Shown here: positions 8,491 to 17,861 of the stretch, one piece after another
How the letters are laid out: the number at the start of each line of letters is the position of its first letter
How positions within the stretch are numbered: the stretch's first letter is position 1
Source of the DNA: Candidatus Colwellia aromaticivorans
Lineage (GTDB): Bacteria > Pseudomonadota > Gammaproteobacteria > Enterobacterales > Alteromonadaceae
Reading direction: 5' to 3'
Assembly: GCF_003333305.1 (NCBI RefSeq)
Contig: NZ_QOLD01000004.1
Coordinates: forward strand, 20,210 to 84,209
DNA length: 64,000 nucleotides
The notes under the pieces: model-generated
Told to the model about the DNA's origin: nothing
The model's database searches: none
What the model saw: only the letters and a program-made list of their open reading frames with translations
Position numbers and translations under genes: made by a program

Positions 8491-10122
8491 ATGAGAAATA
8501 TTAAATACAGTCTTTCAGCACTTGGTTTAGCTATTGGGATGGCAGCTGGCGGTATCAGCATGTCAGTATCAGCAAGCGATAAACCTGAGCTATCTGAAGC
8601 TGATTATGAAAAAGCAAAATTACAATACTTCCAGCGTTGTGCTGGTTGTCATGGTACTTTGCGTAAAGGTGCTACAGGCAAAAACTTAGAGCCGAAAAGC
8701 ACAATGAAAAAAGGTCAGAAGCGTTTAGAGAAAATTATCGCTTTAGGTACTGAAGGCGGCATGAACAATTTTGATGACTTGTTCACTAAGAAAGAAATTG
8801 CCAACATGGCAACGTTCATTCAAATGGAACCACCTGTTCCACCAGAAATGTCTATAGAGCAAATGCGTTCACATACTAAAGAATATGTTGCGCCGAAAGA
8901 TTACCCAACTAAACCAATGCACGGTTTAAACTGGAAAAACTTCTTTGTTGTTATCGAACGTGACGCAGGTACTGCGGCAATCATCGATGGCGATACTAAA
9001 AAAATCATCACTCATATCGATACGGGTTACGCAGTACATGTAATCAAAGGTACTGAGCATCATAAAATTGACCATGCAAAAGATGTTGGTCGTTTCTGGT
9101 ACACCATTGGTCGTGACGGTAAAGTTAACAAAATCGATTTATGGCAAACACCTGATAAAATGTTAGTTGCTGAAACTAAAATGGCTTATGACGCTCGTGA
9201 TATCGCTGTTTCTGGTGACGGAAAATACGTAATTGCTGGTGGTTACTGGCCTGCGCATTTCGTTATCATGGATGCTGTAACGTTAAACCCACTTAAAGTT
9301 GTATCTACTCGTGGTTACAATACTAAAGGTGAATTCATCAATGAAGCACGTGTAGCTGCAATTTACACTTCACCTCTAACGTCTTCATTTATCGTTGCTG
9401 TTAAAGAAACGGGTCAAATGTTACAAGTTGATTATACCGACTTAGATAACTTAACGATTACCAGCATTGCTTCTGCAGAATTCTTACATGATGGTTTCTT
9501 CGACCCTTCAGGTCGTTACTTCCAAATTGCGGCTAATGCGTCAAACAAAATGGTTGTTGTTGATACAATAGAGCGTAAGTTAGAAGCGATGATCGAAGTT
9601 GATGCGCTACCACATCCTGGTCCTGGTGCTAACTGGATTGATAAAGAATGTGGTCCTGTTGGCGGAACAACTCATTTAGGTGTTGGACTAGTTTCTGTTT
9701 GGGGTAACGATCCTATGGGTCACCCAGATAAAGCGTGGAAACTTTGTTATGAAGTTGAAACAGATGGTGCTGGTGCATTCATTCGTACACACGAAACTTC
9801 ACAATATGTTTGGGCTGATCAACTTAAGCATCCTGAGCCAGAAATTCAACAGTCAGTGCAAGTATTTGATAAAGATACTCACGAAATTGTTAAAACTATT
9901 CGTGTAACAACTGAGCCAGGTAAAGCGGCTTTACACATGGAATTTAACAACGATGGCTCTGAAGTTTGGGTTTCAGTTTGGAACCGTAAAGATGCTAAAA
10001 ACCCTACTGGTGAAATTGTAGTTTATGATGCAAAAACTCTTAAAGAGCTATACCGTATCAAAGGCTTAACAACGCCAACAGGTAAGTTTAACGTTCATAA
10101 CCGTATGAACCATAAAACTTAA
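8491..10122 (+). CDS. nirS: Cytochrome cd1 nitrite reductase NirS
   Basis: A 543-residue periplasmic enzyme that reduces nitrite to nitric oxide. It has a signal peptide ending near residue 29 (SVSASD), a cytochrome c domain with heme motif CAGCH (Cys50, Cys53, His54) and a likely Met ligand at GGMNNF, and the eight-bladed d1 propeller from about residue 140. The proximal d1 ligand is His183 in GYAVH. The two catalytic histidines are His333 in FLHDG and His375 in PHPG, 42 residues apart as in the Pseudomonas enzyme. A few extra residues (KGTEHHKIDHAKD) follow the proximal ligand. GGAGAG precedes the ATG. A hairpin terminator ends the gene, so it looks monocistronic. Confidence 0.95.
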   Translation: MRNIKYSLSALGLAIGMAAGGISMSVSASDKPELSEADYEKAKLQYFQRCAGCHGTLRKGATGKNLEPKSTMKKGQKRLEKIIALGTEGGMNNFDDLFTKKEIANMATFIQMEPPVPPEMSIEQMRSHTKEYVAPKDYPTKPMHGLNWKNFFVVIERDAGTAAIIDGDTKKIITHIDTGYAVHVIKGTEHHKIDHAKDVGRFWYTIGRDGKVNKIDLWQTPDKMLVAETKMAYDARDIAVSGDGKYVIAGGYWPAHFVIMDAVTLNPLKVVSTRGYNTKGEFINEARVAAIYTSPLTSSFIVAVKETGQMLQVDYTDLDNLTITSIASAEFLHDGFFDPSGRYFQIAANASNKMVVVDTIERKLEAMIEVDALPHPGPGANWIDKECGPVGGTTHLGVGLVSVWGNDPMGHPDKAWKLCYEVETDGAGAFIRTHETSQYVWADQLKHPEPEIQQSVQVFDKDTHEIVKTIRVTTEPGKAALHMEFNNDGSEVWVSVWNRKDAKNPTGEIVVYDAKTLKELYRIKGLTTPTGKFNVHNRMNHKT

Positions 10123-10178
10123 GGTAAAAGCTTAAGTGTAAAGTTTAATCATTATTGATTAGCTTTATTTAAAACTAA

Positions 10179-10208
10179 GGACATGGCTGATGTCATGTCC
10201 TTTTTTTG
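10179..10208 (+). terminator. Rho-independent terminator after nirS
   Basis: The inverted arms GGACATG and CATGTCC enclose an 8-nt loop and run into seven T's. It lies 57 bp after the nirS stop and separates nirS from the NirT-like gene. Confidence 0.8.
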
Positions 10209-10282
10209 TTTTAAGGATATATAGGCAAACCACTTTACTCGAATCAGGTTATTTAAAGTTGTTTGGGTATATATACCGACAT

Positions 10283-10303
10283 TCTGTTATTGAAATTAAC
10301 AGA
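10283..10303. promoter_or_regulatory. Palindrome upstream of the NirT-like gene
   Basis: TCTGTTA-N7-TAACAGA is a perfect 7-bp dyad 46-66 bp before the ATG. A spacing-variant FNR-like sequence, TTGAT-CTA-ATCAT, follows at 10308-10320. Either could be an operator; the regulator is not identified. Confidence 0.35.
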
Positions 10304-10348
10304 TAATTTGATCTAATCATTACGAGTCATTCGTTCGTAGGAATCAGC

Positions 10349-12136
10349 ATGACAAATAACACATTTACAAAACCGAGTTTCTGGTCACGTCGACTAATAC
10401 TAGGTACTACCGTTTCAGGCGCCGTTATCTTCTTTATTGTTGGTATCGTTTTTTGGGGTGGTTTCAATACGGCAATGGAAGCTACAAACACTACTGAGTT
10501 CTGTATTGGTTGTCATGAAATGGAAGCGAACGTTTATCAAGAATATAAGCCAACAATTCACTTTGCCAATCGTACGGGTGTTCGTGCAGGTTGTCCTGAC
10601 TGCCATGTACCTAAGCCTTGGATACATAAAATTGTTCGTAAAATTCAAGCGTCAAAAGAAGTTTTCTCTTGGTTAACAGGTAAATTAGATACTAAAGAAA
10701 AATTCAATGAACATCGCTTTGATCTTGCTCAAAGTGTTTGGAAAGCGATGAAAGATACTGATTCGAGAGAGTGTCGTAACTGTCACAACTTTGAATCCAT
10801 GAATCCTGAGTTTCAAAAACCACGTGCACGTAAGCAACATTTGAATGCGTTTGAAACAGGGCAAACCTGTATCGATTGTCATAAAGGTATCGCACATCAT
10901 AATGTACGCGACAAGCTTTCTGATGAAGAATTAGAGAAGCTAGAAGCGCCGAATCCAGAATATATTCGTGAAGTGCCACAAGCTTATCGCGATGGTTTAG
11001 CACGTGTTGAAGCGAAAGAAGCTGCAGCTGCTGCAAAAGTCAAAGAAGAAAAAATGGCTGAAAAAGCAAAAACTGAGCAAAAAATAACGGCAGCCGTTGA
11101 AGCAGCACTCGCTAATGCTGGTTCTAGCAAAGCGACTAGCAAAGCGTCGAAAGCTGCTGCACCTGTTGCAAGTAATATTAATGTTGATTGGGGCAAAGCA
11201 AGCTCAAAAGATATTGGTGTTTTCTACCCAGGTACTGCGTCTATTGAATGGATATTAGGTCGTAGACATGGTGGTAAACGCGCTTTTACTAAAGGTGACC
11301 GTTGTATTGAGTGTCATGGTGAAGAGATAGCTGATATTGGTAACAATATAGTTTCAGGTGAAAGTGAGAAGAAACTTGAACCTAATGTTATCCCTGGAAA
11401 ACGTGGTCATATCGATGTAACTATTGATTCAACTCATGATGCTGAAAATCTATATTTGAGATTTAGTTGGGCTGACGGTGAACATGCTGCTGTTCCATTT
11501 GTTGATGGTGGTAAAATGGACCCAGAAAACCCAATGAAATTAGCCTTTATGCTAGCAACTGATGATGTTGAATATGCAGACCGTGCTGGTTGTTGGGGTA
11601 CGTGTCATGCCGATGCTAACTCTATGCCGTTTGCACCTGATGTTGATACATTGAAGGGCAGTGATTTAGCTAAACGCCTTAACTTCGATACGGGTGTTAC
11701 TAAGTATGTTAAAGAATCGCGTACTAAATTAGAGCTTAAAGGTCGAGGTGGTAAAGCGCTAGGTGGCTGGGATAAACTCAAAGATCAAAGCGAAATTGAT
11801 GCTGCACAATCGGCTAATCAATTTATGGATGTTGTTCGCTATAAATCAGGTACTAAAGAAGTAGAAGATGGTCAAATTTTAGCAGAACGCGATATGCATA
11901 AAGGCGTAGGCGCAACTGTTGAAGCTTCACTTAAAAATGGTACTTGGTCTGTGATTGTTAAGCGTAAACTGAAATCAGATAAAGCTGGCGATGTTAGCAT
12001 TGAAGCCGGTAAAGTGTATAACTTTGGTTTCGCTATCCATGACGATTACTCAAGTGCTCGTTATCATCATGTTTCATTTGGTTACAAGCTAGCGCTTGAT
12101 AATGATGAAGCTGAAGTGAATGCTGTTAAACAGTAA
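10349..12136 (+). CDS. NapC/NirT multiheme cytochrome fused to an ethylbenzene-dehydrogenase-type heme domain
   Basis: A 595-residue membrane-anchored periplasmic cytochrome. A transmembrane helix (residues about 17-37) precedes a tetraheme NapC/NirT module with CxxCH motifs at 52, 82, 142 and 174. Modules of this type oxidise quinol and pass electrons to periplasmic reductases. An Ala/Lys/Glu-rich, probably helical linker (about 215-275) joins a C-terminal part with CIECH (319-323), an unusual CWGTCH of CxxxCH type (415-420), and features of the ethylbenzene dehydrogenase-like heme-binding fold (LYLRFSWADG near 368, FGFAIHDDY near 565). Next to nirS, it probably supplies electrons to nitrite reduction; this is an inference. 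Ordinary NirT stops after the four-heme part. Confidence 0.82.
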   Translation: MTNNTFTKPSFWSRRLILGTTVSGAVIFFIVGIVFWGGFNTAMEATNTTEFCIGCHEMEANVYQEYKPTIHFANRTGVRAGCPDCHVPKPWIHKIVRKIQASKEVFSWLTGKLDTKEKFNEHRFDLAQSVWKAMKDTDSRECRNCHNFESMNPEFQKPRARKQHLNAFETGQTCIDCHKGIAHHNVRDKLSDEELEKLEAPNPEYIREVPQAYRDGLARVEAKEAAAAAKVKEEKMAEKAKTEQKITAAVEAALANAGSSKATSKASKAAAPVASNINVDWGKASSKDIGVFYPGTASIEWILGRRHGGKRAFTKGDRCIECHGEEIADIGNNIVSGESEKKLEPNVIPGKRGHIDVTIDSTHDAENLYLRFSWADGEHAAVPFVDGGKMDPENPMKLAFMLATDDVEYADRAGCWGTCHADANSMPFAPDVDTLKGSDLAKRLNFDTGVTKYVKESRTKLELKGRGGKALGGWDKLKDQSEIDAAQSANQFMDVVRYKSGTKEVEDGQILAERDMHKGVGATVEASLKNGTWSVIVKRKLKSDKAGDVSIEAGKVYNFGFAIHDDYSSARYHHVSFGYKLALDNDEAEVNAVKQ

Positions 12137-12173
12137 CAACGGCTACTCCAGCGGTACTTAAGCTACCCACTAT

Positions 12174-12214
12174 AGCGCCTTGATTTGTTAACTCATATCA
12201 AGGCGCTTTTTTTT
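12174..12214 (+). terminator. Terminator after the NirT-like gene
   Basis: AGCGCCTTGAT and ATCAAGGCGCT form an 11-bp perfect stem with a 12-nt loop, followed by eight T's. Confidence 0.9.
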
Positions 12215-12352
12215 GCAACCTTGTATGCCTCGTTTTTTTTTCAATATTCTGCAAGCGAAAAACTACCGATTATTTTAGCATCAATGGTTGTATCAGCAAT
12301 GTTGAATGTTCACTACTTGCTGTACCTACTTTAAGGCTTGGTATAATGCCTA

Positions 12353-12406
12353 TACCCATGATACTTCAAGATGTGCTGAATCCGACATATTGAAGTAACA
12401 TGGGTA
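12353..12406. mobile_element. 54-bp minimal MITE (ends only)
   Basis: TACCCATGATACTTCAA and its near inverse TTGAAGTAACATGGGTA are joined by about 20 bp, flanked by TA on both sides. The ends match the larger TACCC/GGGTA elements. The rest of the 12137-12520 gap holds the nirT terminator and nothing else recognisable. Confidence 0.55.
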
Positions 12407-12520
12407 TATATCAATACGCTTCAATAATATTCATTAAGCCATGCTTGGCTCGGATCTCATTAGCGTTAGGTAAGTTAATAAGGTTGGGATAGAAATGTTA
12501 AGTAATGAAATAAACGGTAT

Positions 12521-13495
12521 TTAATAACTACCGTCGGAATGAAACTCTTCAACAACATAACGGCCTTGATTTATTGCTAATTCAGATTCAGGGGCTAAGC
12601 TGCCTAGCTTATATAAAGCAGGCCCTGTTGGCTCTGCTAAGAGGTAGTTAATTCCTTGGAATTCAATACTTACCTCATTAGCTTTCGAAGGAATAGCAAT
12701 ACCAATAAAGGCATGTTGATCAATATATATCATTGCCATATCTATTCTTGGCATTAATGCCCGTAAAATAGTTGCTGTTAATGTCATTTTGCTATCGCAA
12801 TCACCTTGATTTTCCCACAATAATTTTGCTGGAGGGTTAAAGCCCGCACCTGAAGAGGTAAGGCGAGACTCTAGCGTTGAATAGGGAATACTCTGTACAA
12901 AGCTGAGTACAAAATTGGTGACTTTACGAATATTTTCAATTGAGACTCTATCTAAAATTATCGGTTTGAGTACTTTCAAATCAGAAACAGAATCTAATGC
13001 AATATTAACATGATCTACTTTTATGCCTGTTTGTTGATCATGCGTGGTAAAACGTTGATAGTAATTTTTCTGAAAATACTTCTTAGTAACTTCTTGTTCT
13101 ATTATTTTTATTTTTTGATACGCAGCAGCAACTTTTTCTTCATCTAGCCCTTTTACCTGAATAACTGTTTCACCCTGTTGCTGTTTAAAAACTGCGTGGG
13201 CGCCTATTAACGGTTGTTGCCTAAGTTGTTTTTTTATTGTGCGTAAAATTGTTTTTTGGGCAAACTCACCTTGATAAGGTTTAAGCATTCTAAAACGTTC
13301 AAATAAAGCGGGTTTAGATAAGTTAAAGCTGATGGATTGGCGAACTTTGTCACGATCAAGCCATTGATAACTAAAGTTGTAATTATCCTCTTGTACTTTT
13401 TTTGTGAAGCTGAATTGTTTGGCGTGCACAGATGTTATTAGCAATAAAGCCAATGACAGTAAACTTATGAAGAATTTCACCGCAGTTTTGTACAA
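12521..13495 (-). CDS. Transglutaminase-like periplasmic protein
   Basis: A 324-residue protein with a signal peptide (residues about 1-25, ending SVHA). The C-terminal half has the transglutaminase-like cysteine-protease core: Cys233 in NQGDCDSKMTLTATILRAL and His261 in YIDQHAFIGIAIP, with a following acidic residue in LLAEPTG. The substrate is unknown; some proteins of this fold process or cross-link peptides. It stands alone on the minus strand between the nir island and the acyl-CoA dehydrogenase, divergent from the latter. The N-terminal 150 residues show no recognised domain. Confidence 0.65.
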   Translation of the reverse strand: MYKTAVKFFISLLSLALLLITSVHAKQFSFTKKVQEDNYNFSYQWLDRDKVRQSISFNLSKPALFERFRMLKPYQGEFAQKTILRTIKKQLRQQPLIGAHAVFKQQQGETVIQVKGLDEEKVAAAYQKIKIIEQEVTKKYFQKNYYQRFTTHDQQTGIKVDHVNIALDSVSDLKVLKPIILDRVSIENIRKVTNFVLSFVQSIPYSTLESRLTSSGAGFNPPAKLLWENQGDCDSKMTLTATILRALMPRIDMAMIYIDQHAFIGIAIPSKANEVSIEFQGINYLLAEPTGPALYKLGSLAPESELAINQGRYVVEEFHSDGSY

Positions 13496-13707
13496 GTTAT
13501 CTATACTTTGTTTTAGGGTTTTATTAACACTAACGCAAGTTTTGATAAAACATCAAGTTAAACACAGGTTAATTTGGGCTAATACTTTACTTTTCTTGTT
13601 TTTAAGGTATATTCAAACAAGTGTTTTAATTGAGTGTTTCTTTTGCTTGTTTTATCAATGAAGCGAAATAAGTTAATTACAACTTAACAAATAAATTAGG
13701 AGTTATT

Positions 13708-15516
13708 GTGGCTGAATATAAAGTTCCGTTAAAAGATATGAGTTTTTTGCTTTATGAAGTATTTAAAGCAGATGAAATGTGGCAAAAACTACCTAAATTA
13801 GCAGAGCAAGTTGATAAAGACACGGCTCAAGCTATTTTACAAGAGTGTGCCAAAATTGCTGAACAAGAACTTGATCTTATTGCTCGCCAAGGTGACGAAA
13901 TAGGCGTGAGCTTTAAAGATGGTGTAGTTACCACAGCACCTGGTTACAAAGAAGCGTTTAAAACCTATGCTGAAGGTGGTTGGACTGCGCTTGGTGGAGA
14001 TGTTGATTATGGCGGCATGGGTATGCCAAAAATGTTAACAGCGATGCATGAAGAAATGTTATGCAGCGCCGATATTTCTTTTGCGCTTTACCCAGTGCTT
14101 ACCGCAGGTGCTGCGTTATCATTAGCCAAACATGGTAGTGAAGAATTAAAAGAGCGCTATTTAACGCGTATGTATGCGGGTGATTGGTCTGCATCTATGT
14201 GTTTAACTGAATCACATTCTGGCTCTGATTTGGGTATTATTCGTACAAAAGCAATTCCACAAGATGATGGTAGTTATAGTATTACTGGCAATAAAATATT
14301 CATCACCGGTGGTGAACATGATTTGACTGAGAATATTGTTCACTTGGTGTTAGCTAAATTACCTGATGCGCCAGCAGGCCCTCGCGGTATTTCTCTATTT
14401 TTAGTGCCTAAATATAATGTTAATGATGATGAATCACTTGGCGAGCATAACAATGTTAGTTGTGGTTCAATTGAGCATAAAATGGGTATTCATGCCTCTG
14501 CAACTTGTGTGATGAACTTTGATGATTCTAAAGGTTTCTTAGTTGGTGAGCTAAATAAAGGTTTAGCCTGTATGTTCACCATGATGAATTTTGAACGTAT
14601 TGGCGTGGGTATTCAGGGATTGGGTGCTGCAGTACGCTCTTATCAAAATGCGCTAGAGTATGCGAAAGACAGATTACAAGGTCGAGCACTTGATAGTAAA
14701 ATAAATGGGGTTAAAAATCCTACTCAAGAAGCCGACTCTATCATGGTACATGGTGATGTTCGCCGCATGCTTTTAAATATGAAAGCATTGAATGAGGGAT
14801 CGCGTGCGCTTGCTAGTTATATCTCGATGCAACTTGATTACGCTACTTATGGTGAAGGCGAAGAGCAAGCTAAAGGTGAAGCCTTAGCAGCTTTGATGAC
14901 ACCTATTGCTAAAGCCTTTTTCACTGATTTAGGCTTTGAAAATACGGTTGCGGGTCAACAAGTTTTTGGTGGTCATGGTTACATTCGTGAATGGGGTCAA
15001 GAACAATTAGTACGTGATGCCCGAATTACCCAAATTTATGAAGGCACCAATGGTATTCAAGCCATGGATTTATTGATGCGAAAAGTAGCCGGTTCAAAAG
15101 GTACTATGTTAAAAGTATTTACTGATGAAGTGAGTACTTTTATCGAAAGCAATAAAGATAATCAAACCATGAATGAATTTATTCTTCCTTTAGCAGAAGC
15201 GTTAACGGATTTATCCGAATTAACGTCGGATTTATTATCTAAGTCAGAAAGTGATATCAATGAGTTAGGCGCATCGGCAAATGACTATTTACATGTATTT
15301 GGTTATACGGCAATGGCATTTATTTGGGCGAAAATGGCACAGGTTTCTTTGTCACAGCAAGAGAGTAATGGTGAAAGCGGTGCAGACTTCTATCAAAGTA
15401 AACTGCACACGGCTCGATACTTCTTTGCCCGATTATTACCGCGTAGACTGTCTTTAATTGCTTCAGCAAAATCTGGCAGTGATTGTTTGTTTGCCATTGA
15501 TGATGAGTTGTTTTAG
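13708..15516 (+). CDS. Acyl-CoA dehydrogenase with C-terminal extension
   Basis: A 602-residue FAD-dependent acyl-CoA dehydrogenase. Family landmarks are visible: CLTESHSGSDLG and GNKIFITGGEHD in the beta domain, and QVFGGHGYIREWGQEQLVRD and IYEGTNGIQAMDL near residues 420-455. About 150 further residues follow, as in the larger subfamily that includes DmdC-like and AidB-like enzymes. It introduces a double bond into an acyl-CoA in fatty-acid or related catabolism; chain specificity cannot be read. The start is GTG with TAGGAG 6 bases upstream. It is monocistronic with its own terminator. Confidence 0.88.
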   Translation: MAEYKVPLKDMSFLLYEVFKADEMWQKLPKLAEQVDKDTAQAILQECAKIAEQELDLIARQGDEIGVSFKDGVVTTAPGYKEAFKTYAEGGWTALGGDVDYGGMGMPKMLTAMHEEMLCSADISFALYPVLTAGAALSLAKHGSEELKERYLTRMYAGDWSASMCLTESHSGSDLGIIRTKAIPQDDGSYSITGNKIFITGGEHDLTENIVHLVLAKLPDAPAGPRGISLFLVPKYNVNDDESLGEHNNVSCGSIEHKMGIHASATCVMNFDDSKGFLVGELNKGLACMFTMMNFERIGVGIQGLGAAVRSYQNALEYAKDRLQGRALDSKINGVKNPTQEADSIMVHGDVRRMLLNMKALNEGSRALASYISMQLDYATYGEGEEQAKGEALAALMTPIAKAFFTDLGFENTVAGQQVFGGHGYIREWGQEQLVRDARITQIYEGTNGIQAMDLLMRKVAGSKGTMLKVFTDEVSTFIESNKDNQTMNEFILPLAEALTDLSELTSDLLSKSESDINELGASANDYLHVFGYTAMAFIWAKMAQVSLSQQESNGESGADFYQSKLHTARYFFARLLPRRLSLIASAKSGSDCLFAIDDELF

Positions 15517-15555
15517 ATAATTAACTGTTATTTAGTGAATAGTTTTCTAATTAAT

Positions 15556-15582
15556 CCCCGCTGATTCAGGCGGGGTTTTCTT
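15556..15582. terminator. Terminator after the acyl-CoA dehydrogenase
   Basis: CCCCGC and GCGGGG form a GC-rich stem with an 8-nt loop, followed by TTTTCTT. It lies between convergent genes. Confidence 0.8.
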
Positions 15583-15661
15583 ATGCGGAATAATATTTCT
15601 CGACTACTCCACCTGCCAAATCAAATATTAGGTAATGAATCGTAATCGCCTATATTAAGAA

Positions 15662-16435
15662 TTATCCTGCATAAATATCAAAAAAGAAATACACAGTGGT
15701 GGCAATACTCGCCAAAATAACAAAGCGTCTGACTTGTTTTTGGGGTAATTGGCGTGATACATGCGCGGCAACATAGCCTCCTGCTAAGGTGCCACATAAC
15801 ACAATAGTGCCTTCATACCAGGCAATAACATCATTATAAATAAACAGTGCAATGGCAATCAATGATACCGTCGATGAGACTAATAATTTTAATCCATTCA
15901 TGGTATTGATATTGGTGTGGCCAGCTAATGCTAAATAGCTGAGTGTAATGATGCCTAGCCCTGCGTTGAAGAAGCCACCATAAGTTGACACCCCCAACAG
16001 TACTATTAACAGTAATATCCCGCCGATAGATGATGCATGACGGTGATTAGAGGCTATTTTTTTAAGTCCCGTATTAATCTGCCCGCCAAAAATAAACAAT
16101 ACGGTAGCAAATAGTAGCAACCATGGAATGGCCTCTCGAAATACTGCTTCAGGTGTTTTCAGTAATAGCCAAGCACCTGAAATACCGCCGATTAAGCTAA
16201 TAATTATGATTGGTATCAGTTCATCTTTATGGTCAGCAATTTCTTTTCGAAAGGCATAAGTACCACTCATATAGCCGGCGCATGATGCAAAAGTATTTGT
16301 CGCATTTGCGATAATAGGTGGAATACCAACAAAGATCAGCGCGGGGAATGTAATGAAACTTCCGCCGCCTGCAATTGAGTTAAGCACACCGCCAAAAAAG
16401 CCTGCGAAGAAGAGAAATATAAGTTCAAATGACAT
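15662..16435 (-). CDS. TauE/SafE-family membrane permease
   Basis: A 257-residue integral membrane protein with about eight hydrophobic segments. The N-terminal FFAGFFGGVLNSIAGGGS and the repeated STYGGFFNAGLGI motif are typical of the TauE/SafE (DUF81) family, which exports sulfite or organosulfonates in characterised members. Substrate unknown here. It lies 32 bp downstream of ttcA on the same strand and may be co-transcribed with it. Both ends and the length fit the family. Confidence 0.85.
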   Translation of the reverse strand: MSFELIFLFFAGFFGGVLNSIAGGGSFITFPALIFVGIPPIIANATNTFASCAGYMSGTYAFRKEIADHKDELIPIIIISLIGGISGAWLLLKTPEAVFREAIPWLLLFATVLFIFGGQINTGLKKIASNHRHASSIGGILLLIVLLGVSTYGGFFNAGLGIITLSYLALAGHTNINTMNGLKLLVSSTVSLIAIALFIYNDVIAWYEGTIVLCGTLAGGYVAAHVSRQLPQKQVRRFVILASIATTVYFFFDIYAG

Positions 16436-16467
16436 TATTAACTATAAGCCTGTGAATATGAATGAAG

Positions 16468-17361
16468 CTAGACATTAGTGGCATCAATAATTAATGACTC
16501 ATCAATATTAGTCGACGATACGATTTCTTTAGAAAACTCATATTCATCTTTGGCTACTGTTCGGTCAATTGGCAAATTATTAAAATCAAATAATTGTGTA
16601 TCGGCTAATTGACTCGGACTTACATTTTTTAATGATTTAAAAATATTTTCTATTCTATTAGGAGATATAGTATCCCAGTCTGATAACATGGCTTTAATGT
16701 TTTGTCGTTGTAAATTTTCTTGGGAACCACATAAATTACATGGAATTATTGGGTAACCTCTTAATTCTGCAAACTGTATTAAATCTTTCTCTCTGCAATA
16801 AGCAAGGGGACGAATTATAGTATTTCGACCATCATCAGACCTTAATTTAGGTGGCATTGATTTTAATCTAGCACCGTGAAACATATTTAGAAATAAGGTT
16901 TCGACAATATCATCCATATGGTGGCCTAAAGCAATTTTTGTTGCCCCAATCGATTCTGCGAATGAATATAATGTACCTCTGCGTAATCTTGAGCATAAGC
17001 TACAAGTCGTTTTTCCTTCAGGAACCTTTTCTTTAACAATAGAGTAAGTATCTTTGTCTACAACATAATAAGGGATATTGAGAGATTCAAAATAGTCTGG
17101 AAGGATATGTTCTGGAAATCCAGGTTGCTTTTGATCAAGATTAACAGCAATTATTTTGAAATTTATTGGTGCAGCCTTTTGTAAAGTTAATAAGATATCT
17201 AGCATTGCAAACGAATCTTTGCCGCCACTTATTGCTGCCATTACCACATCTGACTCTTCAATCATTGTGTAATCCGCTATAGCTTTTCCTACTTTCCCTC
17301 TGAGCTTTTTCTCAAGTTTATATGCCACAGAAGTTTCTTTTTTAGTAGTAGGTATAGTCAT
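16468..17361 (-). CDS. ttcA: tRNA 2-thiocytidine(32) synthetase TtcA
   Basis: A 297-residue PP-loop ATPase that installs 2-thiocytidine at tRNA position 32. The PP-loop motif SGGKDS is at residues 45-50. Two cysteine pairs, CSLC (120-123) and CNLC (208-211), fit the TtcA iron-sulfur cluster site. LGHHMDD (145-151) is also typical. Length and motif order match E. coli TtcA. The polar C-terminal 30 residues look variable. Confidence 0.93.
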   Translation of the reverse strand: MTIPTTKKETSVAYKLEKKLRGKVGKAIADYTMIEESDVVMAAISGGKDSFAMLDILLTLQKAAPINFKIIAVNLDQKQPGFPEHILPDYFESLNIPYYVVDKDTYSIVKEKVPEGKTTCSLCSRLRRGTLYSFAESIGATKIALGHHMDDIVETLFLNMFHGARLKSMPPKLRSDDGRNTIIRPLAYCREKDLIQFAELRGYPIIPCNLCGSQENLQRQNIKAMLSDWDTISPNRIENIFKSLKNVSPSQLADTQLFDFNNLPIDRTVAKDEYEFSKEIVSSTNIDESLIIDATNV

Positions 17362-17551
17362 TTTGAAAATATAGACCTTATTAAGGTGATAGTGATATTA
17401 ATTATGAGCAGTATTATAAAATTGAAAGGGAAGGAATGCTAATCAATTATTAGGAATGTTTTAGTTGGAAGTATGAAAACTGAACGTGTTTGTTTTTTCG
17501 ATGTTCAGGAATTTTTTTATGTAAAATTACCATAGATAGCAACAACACCTA

Positions 17552-17604
17552 TACTCATGATACTTCAAAATGGCTGAAATGAGTATTTCGAGGTAGCATG
17601 AGTA
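17552..17604. mobile_element. 53-bp minimal MITE (ends only)
   Basis: TACTCATGATACTTCAAAAT and its imperfect inverse ending in GCATGAGTA, with TA on both flanks. Both ends carry the same change relative to TACCC, so the palindrome is kept. It sits in the 500-bp gap between ttcA and the DUF4382 gene. That gap also has a small GTTTCATT/AATGAAAC dyad at 17749-17772, and nothing else was recognised. Confidence 0.5.
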
Positions 17605-17861
17605 TATACCGAATATAGCGGCTATATTCTTTTATGTTGTGACTGATTCAAGTATAATTATCTCGTAATTGATAAGTTGTCGAAAGACAATCGTGAAATT
17701 GAATCTAAAATTGGTTTCATTTTTTCTATTGAGAAAGTCTATCAGTGAGTTTCATTAATGTATAAATGAAACAACAAAAGTATCTGCTTTTGCATAACAT
17801 GACTTTACCCTAGATTAATTTATTATTTTAATTAATTAAAGTAACAATAAAGGTAAACATT

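Noticed and set aside
10415..11196. Several open frames antisense to the NirT-like gene, plus one in another frame of the same strand
   Set aside because: They mirror the codon pattern of a clear multiheme cytochrome gene and show no protein features.
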